51,069 nt of DNA, taken from the NCBI GenBank assembly GCA_002049455.2, contig KV919195.1, positions 1 to 51,069 on the forward strand, in the 5' to 3' direction. Below, one piece after another: positions 43,078-51,069 of this stretch. Within the stretch, counting starts at the first letter, position 1, and each line of letters opens with the position of its first letter. The notes under the pieces are model-generated. The model did no database searches. It had not been told where the DNA came from and worked only from the letters and a program-made list of their open reading frames with translations. Origin of the DNA: Porphyra umbilicalis. Lineage: Eukaryota; Rhodophyta; Bangiophyceae; Bangiales; Bangiaceae. The position numbers and the translations under genes are program-made.

Positions 43078-44226
43078 CAGTGAGTAATTTTCAGCAGCCC
43101 CGTTTGCCCCAATTCTGCTTCTTTCGCCCACCACGCCGCCCGACATGCAGCGCCCACACGCATTTATGGCGCGCCAACGGGAGCGAAGTAGCACGTTTGC
43201 GCGCTATGGTCGACGCTTTAGATGGTGTGGATGATTGTCCAACCGTTGGCCGTCCCAAAACCTCCGCCACCGTCGACCCCACCCGCGGCCACCGCATTCA
43301 CCCCCACGCAAAGGCAAAACGTGAGCGTAAAAATCGTGCAGCCGACCATCCTCACCCTCACGTGCGGCGCTAAGCATTCTTGTTCGTCCGTAGAAGCGGG
43401 GGAAGCCGCAACACCCGCACTCCCGATGGCTTCCGCCCGCCGCTGCGCACCGCGCGCATGGACGGTCGTGGACCGATGGTGTAGCCCGCACCCTCCTCTC
43501 GACCTGTGGGGCGCCGCACAGCCACGGCCGTTACCAAAGTGTGTGTACCGTCCTCGCAATCGCTTCCATCCGAAACACCGTCGCCTGCTCCCGTGCACAC
43601 GCGTAGCGACGGCCAACTGTGCCAACGCCGCACGTGCGTGCGTCACTGTTCGGTGGTGGGCGGCGACGAGACGGTGCCGGAGCGGCGCTGACCACGCTTT
43701 GTGGGGTGCATACCATGTGTACGACGTGGACACACCGTAAAAGTACAGGTTGGCGGCCGCACATGTGCCGACGCCGGTACAAATACTTTCGCGCGCCGTG
43801 TCAGCGGCCAAGACACAGCCAAAGCACGCGTATGCGCACGTGCAGGCGCAATGCAGGGGAGCTTTCCGGAATGCGATGGTCGCGCCTCCTCCCCAACATC
43901 CATGCGCACTTCCAGAACTCATGCAGTGCCACACGTGGGTGCTCTATCGACAGCACCACCACGCGTACTTGTACGAACCACCAACCGTGCTGAACGCGGC
44001 GTATCGGCCGTATGCAAGGATCAACGGGTGTCCCTCGGCGCTCGAGTCGTCTCCGGGGGGGCCAACAAGTCCACCACACCCGACAGTAGGGGGTGGCAGC
44101 ACGGCGAACAGCGGCAGCGTTGGGGCGCAGCTAAGGACGGATCAAGGCACCCCCCCCCCCCTCCCAGAGGGCGTGAGGGGCGGTTTTGAGAAAATACAAC
44201 TAAAACCACCCCACACATCCATAAAT
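43078..44226. repeat. Macrosatellite U8, type C, diverged
   Basis: 1149 bp. Type C markers: CACATGTGCCGACG, GTGCAGGCGC, CCCCAACATCC, GAACTCATGC, GAACGCGG. Extra private changes (GTAGAAGC, GATGGCTTCC, GCACTTCCAG), the most diverged unit right of the insertion. Confidence 0.9.
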
Positions 44227-45374
44227 CAGTGAGTAATTTTCAGTAGCCCCGTTTACCCCAATTCCGCTTCTTTCGCCCCCCACGCCGCCCGACATGCAGC
44301 GCCCACACGCATTTATGGGGCGCCAACGGGAGCGAAGTAGCACGTGTGCGCGCTATGGTCGACGCTTTAGATGGTGTGGATGATTGTCCAACCGTTGGCC
44401 GTCCCAAAACCTCCGCCACCGTCGACCCCACCCGCGGCCACCGCATTCACCCCCACGCAAAGGCAAAACGTGAGCGTAAAAGTCGTGCAGCCGACCATCC
44501 TCACCCTCACGTGCGGCGCTAAGCATTCTTGTTCGTCCGTCGAAGCGGGGGAAGCCGCAACACCCGCACTCCCGATGCCTTCCGCCCGCCGCTGCGCACC
44601 GCGCGCATGGACGGTCGTGGACCGATGGTGTAGCCCGCACCCTCCTCTCGACCTGTGGGGCGCCGCACAGCCACGGCCGTTACCAAAGTGTGTGTACCGT
44701 CCTCGCAATCGCCTCCATCCGAAACACCGTCGCCTGCTCCCGTGCACACGCGTAGCGACGGCCAACTGTGCCAACGCCGCACGTGCGTGCGTCACTGTTC
44801 GGTGGTGGGCGGCGACGAGACGGTGCCGGAGCGGCGCCGACCACGCTTTGTGGGGTGCATACCATGTGTACGACGTGGACACACCGTAAAAGTACAGGTT
44901 GGCGGCCGCACATGTGCCGACGCCGGTACAAATACTTTCGCGCGCCGTGTCAGCGGCCAAGACACAGCCAAAGCACGCGTATGCGCACGTGCAGGCGCAA
45001 TGCATGGGAGCTTTCCGGAATGCGATGGTCCCGCCTCCTCCCCAACATCCATGCGCACCCCCAGAACTCATGCAGTGCCACACGTGGGTGCTCTATCGAC
45101 AGCACCACCACGCGTACTTGTACGAACCACCAACCGTGCTGAACGCGGCGTATCGGCCGTATGCAAGGATCAACGGGTGTCCCTCGGCGCTCGAGTCGTC
45201 TCCGGGGGGGCCAACAAGTCCACCACACCCGACAGTAGGGGGTGGCAGCACGGCGAACAGCGGCAGCGTTGGGGCGCAGCTAAGGACGGATCAAGGCACC
45301 CCCCCCCCCTCCCAGAGGGCGTGAGGGGCGGTTTTGAGAAAATACAACTAAAACCACCCCACACATCCATAAAT
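44227..45374. repeat. Macrosatellite U9, type C
   Basis: 1148 bp. Type C markers with TATGGGGCGCC and CAGCTAAGGAC. Confidence 0.9.
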
Positions 45375-46522
45375 CAGTGAGTAATTTTCAGTAGCCCCGT
45401 TTACCCCAATTCCGCTTCTTTCGCCCCCCACGCCGCCCGACATGCAGCGCCCACACGCATTTATGGCGCGCCAACGGGAGCGAAGTAGCACGTGTGCGCG
45501 CTATGGTCGACGCTTTAGATGGTGTGGATGATTGTCCAACCGTTGGCCGTCCCAAAACCTCCGCCACCGTCGACCCCACCCGCGGCCACCGCATTCACCC
45601 CCACGCAAAGGCAAAACGTGAGCGTAAAAGTCGTGCAGCCGTCCAACCTCACCCTCACGTGCGGCGCTAAGCATTCTTGTTCGTCCGTCGAAGCGGGGGA
45701 AGCCGCAACACCCGCACTCCCGATGCCTTCCGCCCGCCGCTGCGCACCGCGCGCATGGACGGTCGTGGACCGATGGTGTAGCCCGCACCCTCCTCTCGAC
45801 CTGTGGGGCGCCGCACAGCCACGGCCGTTACCAAAGTGTGTGTACCGTCCTCGCAATCGCCTCCATCCGAAACACCGTCGCCTGCTCCCGTGCACACGCG
45901 TAGCGACGGCCAACTGTGCCAACGCCGCACGTGCGTGCGTCACTGCTCGGTGGTGGGCGGCGACGAGACGGTGCCGGAGCGGCGCCGACCACGCTTTGTG
46001 GGGTGCATACCATGTGTACGACGTGGACACACCGTAAAAGTACAGGTTGGCGGCCGCACATGTGCCGACGCCGGTACAAATACTTTCGCGCGCCGTGTCA
46101 GCGGCTAAGACACAGCCAAAGCACGCGTATGCGCACGTGCAGGCGCAATGCATGGGAGCTTTCCGGAATGCGATGGTCCCGCCTCCTCCCCAACATCCAT
46201 GCGCACCCCCAGAACTCATGCAGTGCCACACGTGGGTGCTCTATCGACAGCACCACCACGCGTACTTGTACGAACCACCAACCGTGCTGAACGCGGCGTA
46301 TCGGCCGTATGCAAGGATCAACGGGTGTCCCTCGGCGCTCGAGTCGTCTCCGGGGGGGCCAACAAGTCCACCACACCCGACAGTAGGGGGTGGCAGCACG
46401 GCGAACAGCGGCAGCGTTGGGGCGCAGCCAAGGACGGATCAAGGCACCCCCCCCCCCTCCCAGAGGGCGTGAGGGGCGGTTTTGAGAAAATACAACTAAA
46501 ACCACCCCACACATCCATAAAT
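45375..46522. repeat. Macrosatellite U10, type C
   Basis: 1148 bp. Private GTCCAACCTC and CACTGCTCGG; GCGGCTAAGAC shared with U11. Confidence 0.9.
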
Positions 46523-47669
46523 CAGTGAGTAATTTTCAGTAGCCCCGTTTACCCCAATTCCGCTTCTTTCGCCCCCCACGCCGCCCGACATGCAGCGCCC
46601 ACACGCATTTATGGCGCGCCAACGGGAGCGAAGTAGCACGTGTGCGCGCTATGGTCGACGCTTTAGATGGTGTGGATGATTGTCCAACCGTTGGCCGTCC
46701 CAAAACCTCCGCCACCGTCGACCCCACCCGCGGCCACCGCATTCACCCCCACGCAAAGGCAAAACGTGAGCGTAAAAGTCGTGCAGCCGTCCATCCTCAC
46801 CCTCACGTGCGGCGCTAAGCATTCTTGTTCGTCCGTCGAAGCGGGGGAAGCCGCAACACCCGCACTCCCGATGCCTTCCGCCCGCCGCTGCGCACCGCGC
46901 GCATGGACGGTCGTGGACCGATGGTGTAGCCCGCACCCTCCTCTCGACCTGTGGGGCGCCGCACAGCCACGGCCGTTACCAAAGTGTGTGTACCGTCCTC
47001 GCAATCGCCTCCATCCGAAACACCGTCGCCTGCTCCCGTGCACACGCGTGGCGACGGCCAACTGTGCCAACGCCGCACGTGCGTGCGTCACTGTTCGGTG
47101 GTGGGCGGCGACGAGACGGTGCCGGAGCGGCGCCGACCACGCTTTGTGGGGTGCATACCATGTGTACGACGTGGACACACCGTAAAAGTACAGGTTGGCG
47201 GCCGCACATGTGCCGACGCCGGTACAAATACTTTCGCGCGCCGTGTCAGCGGCTAAGACACAGCCAAAGCACGCGTATGCGCACGTGCAGGCGCAATGCA
47301 TGGGAGCTTTCCGGAATGCGATGGTCCCGCCTCCTCCCAACATCCATGCGCACCCCCAGAACTCATGCAGTGCCACACGTGGGTGCTCTATCGACAGCAC
47401 CACCACGCGTACTTGTACGAACCACCAACCGTGCTGAACGCGGCGTATCGGCCGTATGCAAGGATCAACGGGTGTCCCTCGGCGCTCGAGTCGTCTCCGG
47501 GGGGCCAACAAGTCCACCACACCCGACAGTAGGGGGTGGCAGCACGGCGAACAGCGGCAGCGTTGGGGCGCAGCCAAGGACGGATCAAGGCACCCCCCCC
47601 CCCCTCCCAGAGGGCGTGAGGGGCGGTTTTGAGAAAATACAACTAAAACCACCCCACACATCCATAAAT
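46523..47669. repeat. Macrosatellite U11, type C
   Basis: 1147 bp. GTCCATCCTC, one C lost in CCTCCCAACATCC, and GCGTGGCGACG where U8-U10 have GCGTAGCGACG. Confidence 0.9.
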
Positions 47670-48815
47670 CAGTGAGTAGTTTTCAGTAGCCCCGTTTACC
47701 CCAATTCCGCTTCTTTCGCCCCCCACGCCGCCCGACATGCAGCGCCCACACGCATTTATGGGGCGCCAACGGGAGCGAAGTAGCACGTGTGCGCGCTATG
47801 GTCGACGCTTTAGATGGTGTGGATGATTGTCCAACCGTTGGCCGTCCCAAAACCTCCGCCACCGTCGACCCCACCCGCGGCCACCGCATTCACCCCCACG
47901 CAAAGGCAAAACGTGAGCGTAAAAATCGTGCAGCCGACCATCCTCACCCTCACGTGCGGCGCTAAGCATTCTTGTTCGTCCGTCGAAGCGGGGGAAGCCG
48001 CAACACCCGCACTCCCGATGCCTTCCGCCCGCCGCTGCGCACCGCGCGCATGGACGGTCGTGGACCGATGGTGTAGCCCGCACCCTCCTCTCGACCTGTG
48101 GGGCGCCGCACAGCCACGGCCGTTACCAAAGTGTGTGTACCGTCCTCGCAATCGCCTCCATCCGAAACACCGTCGCCTGCTCCCGTGCACACGCGTGGCG
48201 ACGGCCAACTGTGCCAACGCCGCACGTGCGTGCATCACTGTTCGGTGGTGGGCGGCGACGAGACGGTGCCGGAGCGGCGCCGACCACGCTTTGTGGGGTG
48301 CATACCATGTGTACGACGTGGACACACCGTAAAAGTACAGGTTGGCGGCCGCACATGGGCCGACGCCGGTACAAATACTTTCGCGCGCCGTGTCAGCGGC
48401 CAAGACACAGCCAAAGCACGCGTATGCGCACGTGCGGGCGCAATGCATGGGAGCTTTCCGGAATGCGATGGTCCCGCCTCCTCCCTAACATCCATGCGCA
48501 CCCCCAGAACACATGCAGTGCCACACGTGGGTGCTCTATCGACAGCACCACCACGCGTACTTGTACGAAGCACCAACCGTGCTGACCGCGGCGTATCGGC
48601 CGTATGCAAGGATCAACGGGTGTCCCTCGGCGCTCGAGTCGTCTCCGGGGGGTCCAACAAGTCCACCACACCGCCAGTAGGGGTGGCAGCACGGCGAACA
48701 GCGGCAGCGTTGGGGCGCAGCCAAGGACGGATCAAGGCACCCCCCCCCCCTCCCAGAGGGCGTGAGGGGCGGTTTTGAGAAAATACAACTAAAACCACCC
48801 CACACATCCATAAAT
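47670..48815. repeat. Macrosatellite U12, type B
   Basis: 1146 bp. Type B markers (GCACATGGGCC, GCAATGCATGGG, GAAGCACC, GACCGCGG) although its neighbours are type C. Starts GTAGTTTTCAG as U1 does. Confidence 0.9.
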
Positions 48816-48921
48816 CAGTGAGTAATTTTCAGTAGCCCCGTTTACCCCAATTCCGCTTCTTTCGCCCCCCACGCCGCCCGACATGCAGCGCCCCACACGC
48901 ATTTATGGCGCGCCAACGGGC
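48816..48921. repeat. Macrosatellite U13, right partial unit
   Basis: 106 bp of unit start, ending in GGCGCGCCAACGGG. A perfect 7-bp-arm palindrome, GCCACACAGTGTGGC (48932-48946), lies just past the break. Confidence 0.85.
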
Positions 48922-49100
48922 GCGAACTAGCGCCACACAGTGTGGCCTGCGGCCACCCACACCCCCAAAGTACCGGGTTGGAGTACCAACCCAGCATTTG
49001 AGCATCCTGCAATACTTGCATCGGTAACTTACGCAGTTTGGGATCACGGCGTGCGGAAATTTTCTGGCCGCCGAGCAGGTCTTGCCGCTGCAAGCTACTA

Positions 49101-50355
49101 TGGTGCGTGTCCCAAAAATGAGACATCGCGGTTTTTTCTTTTTTCTCGGCCCACTGGCCTTCTGCAACGGTCCGATAATGTAATGTGACCCACTCGGTCC
49201 CACTGTGGTTCCAGAACGGCCCCTGACAGTGTTAGCGGAGGCGGCACCTCCTGACGTGTCATGGGGTATAGTGTCATTCATTGCAGCTTCGACAGGTGAC
49301 GACCACGCGCCCCAATCAAATGCACGGATACTAGAGCAGGCATGTGCTGACACTTCGTGCACGAAGAAAAGGGCACGTCCTTACCAATAACAACGTGAAA
49401 AAGACCCCCATGTAGCCCCCTGTGAAGAAAACACGATTTGGGGCACCCCTCATCGAAGCTCCAGTTAGCACATGAGCTTTGGCGTTGCAAACCTGTAACC
49501 CCAAGAACCTGAAAAAGACTGGCGCCAAGATCGGGGCTATGGTGCGTGTCCCAAAAATGAGACATGCGCGTTTTCTGAAGGACTGACACATCACTGCACG
49601 GGGGCAGGTGGGGTGGGTACGAGAAAATTCTCGACTGGCCTCCATGGAAAGAGCCTCTCCCGACGCGTGCTTGGCTGAGAACTCCTTAATACCCGCCTGT
49701 GGGCCCTGTTCTGTGGACCTCTCAGATAGCCCCGATCTTGGAGCCAGTCTTTTTCAGGTTCTTGGGGTTAAAGGTTTGCAACGCCAAAGCTCATGTGCTA
49801 ACTGGAGCTTCGATGAGGGGTGTCCCAAATCGCGTTTTCCTCACAGGGGGCTACATGGGGGTCTTTTTCACGTTTTTATTGGTAAGGTGGTGCCCTTTTC
49901 TTCGTGCACAAATTGCCAGCACATGCCTGCTCTAGTATCTGTGCATTTGATAGGGCCACGTGATCGTCACCTGTCGAAGTTGCAATGAATGACACTTTCC
50001 CCATGACACGTCAGGATGTGCTGCCTCTGCTAACACTGTCAGGGGCTGTTCTGGAAGCTTAAAGGGACCGAAAGGGTCACATTACATCATCGGACCGTTG
50101 CAGAAGGCCAGTGGGCCGAGAAAAAAAGAAAAAACCACGATGTCTCATTTTTGGGACACGCACCATATCTGAGAGGTCCACAGAACAGTGCCCACAGGCG
50201 GGTATTAAGGAGTTGTCAGCCAAGAACGCGTCGGGAGAGGCTCTTTCCATGGAGGCCAGTCGAGAATTTTCTCGTACCCCACCCCACCTGCCCCCGTGCA
50301 GTGATGTGTCAGTCCTTCAGAAAACGCGCATGTCTCATTTTTGGGACACGCACCA
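49101..50355 (-). mobile_element. Mariner-like MITE, outer copy, interrupted
   Basis: Halves 49101-49537 (437 bp) and 50168-50355 (188 bp) joined through a TA make a 627-bp copy in reverse orientation to the inner element. Ends are 26-bp terminal inverted repeats beginning TGGTGCGTGTCCCAAA. TA flanks at 49099-49100 and 50356-50357 are the Tc1/mariner target duplication. No transposase is coded. Confidence 0.85.
49540..50165 (+). mobile_element. Mariner-like MITE, inner copy, 626 bp
   Basis: Same 26-bp terminal inverted repeats, flanked by TA at 49538-49539 and 50166-50167. Inserted into the internal TA of an inverted copy of itself. The equivalent TA in the inner copy is at 49727-49728. Corresponding halves match at about 95 percent by eye. 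Confidence 0.88.
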
Positions 50356-50357
50356 TA

Positions 50358-51069
50358 GACCAGCCCAGATGGTGGCAACAGCGCACGCCTAGTTCAGGGC
50401 GGTCTTCTGGGTCTGATCTGACAGTACGAAGCCCTCTCACAAGCACCGCCAGGGCAGCATGCGTGTGTCGCCCATTCGGGCTGACAGTCTCCACATACCA
50501 AGAGCACACCGACCGACATTCTGGCTTCCCATTGGTCAAAACCCAGGAGTCCGGCAGACGGGGTCTTAACTAGGCGTGTGCGAGGGTCAATCGCGCGGCC
50601 GGGTCTGTGGCGCGGGCTGGCTGCTCCCCCCTCCCGGGCGCTGTTGGGTGTCTTTGCCCCCTCTTTCCCCGCACCGTGGCCGTGTGCTGCCGCCGAGGCG
50701 GCCGCTCTTCCAGTATTGGCTTGCCGCTGCTGTGTCCTGCCTCCGTCACGGCTTCGTCGGGCGCCGTGGCGGCGTCGTCGACGCCCCCAGACCCACCGAC
50801 GTCGGGGGACGCAGATGCTGTTGTTCTGGGTCCTGTTGCTGCCGGGGGAGTGAGGGAAGGGCTGCTAGCGGCCGCGGTTGCCCAGAGTGCTCTCCTTGCG
50901 CGCGGCGCCAACCCTGCCTGTGTGTGCTGCTCCCCCCATTGTCTGGTAAGCTACCAGGACGTGGGCGGTGCGCGCTTTCCCGGCGGCGGCTGGCATCACG
51001 CTGCTGGACGGCGTGTTGGCGTGGAGCCCCGCTGTGCTGGGGCCCGCCCGCCGCCCCCCGTTGTCGGCG
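50358..51069. other. Right end of window, possible partial gene
   Basis: From about 50690 the + strand has an open frame rich in Ala/Val/Gly (for example STPPDPPTSGDADAVVLG, then NPACVCCSPHCLVSYQDVGG) that runs off the window. Composition resembles genuine coding sequence of this genome, but there is no family match and no clear start. Before that, nothing recognisable. Confidence 0.2.

Larger units (their letters stand above)
28607..48921. repeat. Macrosatellite array, about 1,148-bp unit, split by a copia element
   Basis: Twelve full units and two partial ends, all head to tail, 1142-1149 bp each. Units are named here from the motif CAGTGAG. Identity between units is very high, above 95 percent by eye. 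Frames of 172 aa (+) and 212 aa (-) stay open in most units, but overlapping open frames on both strands are expected at this GC content, and unit U3 carries frame-disrupting deletions. No rRNA, snRNA or known gene was recognised in the unit. About 14.8 kb of array remains when the 5,489-bp insertion is subtracted. Confidence 0.95.

Noticed and set aside
29698..48778. Repeated 172-, 212- and 241-aa frames in each satellite unit, read as a tandem gene family
   Set aside because: Overlapping frames are open on both strands, U3 carries non-triplet deletions, 1-nt indels recur between units, and no domain is recognisable. A coding role is not excluded but not supported.
49278..49988. Frames of about 100-126 aa inside the MITE
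   Set aside because: They are present in mirrored copies, lack any transposase motif and cross the terminal repeats; the element is non-coding.

Overview
Nuclear eukaryotic DNA, extremely GC-rich and poor in introns. A bangiophyte red alga (Porphyra/Pyropia type) is the best guess. This is inferred from a nuclear leuC gene with an N-terminal plastid-type presequence starting MAFVG, the GC-saturated codons, the GT-AG introns and the copia/hAT/mariner repeat load. No search was run, so the genus is not established.

Left part (1-21.4 kb): six candidate genes on strictly alternating strands. They are a two-exon plastid 3-isopropylmalate dehydratase large subunit (+), an intronless mitochondrial glutamate-type carrier (-), a Gly-rich unknown (+), a type I protein arginine methyltransferase (-), a trypsin-fold protein whose three catalytic residues are all replaced (+), and a large unidentified Ala/Pro/Gly-rich gene with a possible HAD-like segment (-). 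The last two lie in an 8-kb block of GGC/GCC repeats and G/C homopolymers that repeatedly breaks their reading frames.

Middle (21.4-28.6 kb): a decayed hAT transposase with two in-frame UAG codons, then AT-richer sequence without recognisable genes. It holds small tandem repeats, a 16-unit octamer array and two inverted diverged copies of an unidentified element fragment.

Right part (28.6-48.9 kb): a macrosatellite of about 1,148 bp per unit with 12 full and 2 partial units. One unit is split by a 5,489-bp Ty1/copia element that has 5-bp target duplications, a half-tRNA(iMet) primer site, two in-frame stops and a mutated integrase catalytic residue. Unit variants fall into blocks (A, B, C, then B again). 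Immediately beyond the array, 49.1-50.4 kb, a 626-bp TA-flanked mariner-like MITE has inserted into an inverted copy of itself. The final 0.7 kb holds only a possible partial gene.

The host genes do not form a pathway: amino-acid synthesis in the plastid, glutamate transport, arginine methylation and a secreted pseudoprotease sit side by side. The strongest leads are the pseudoprotease, the paired loss of one salt bridge in the carrier, the mosaic macrosatellite and the self-nested MITE.
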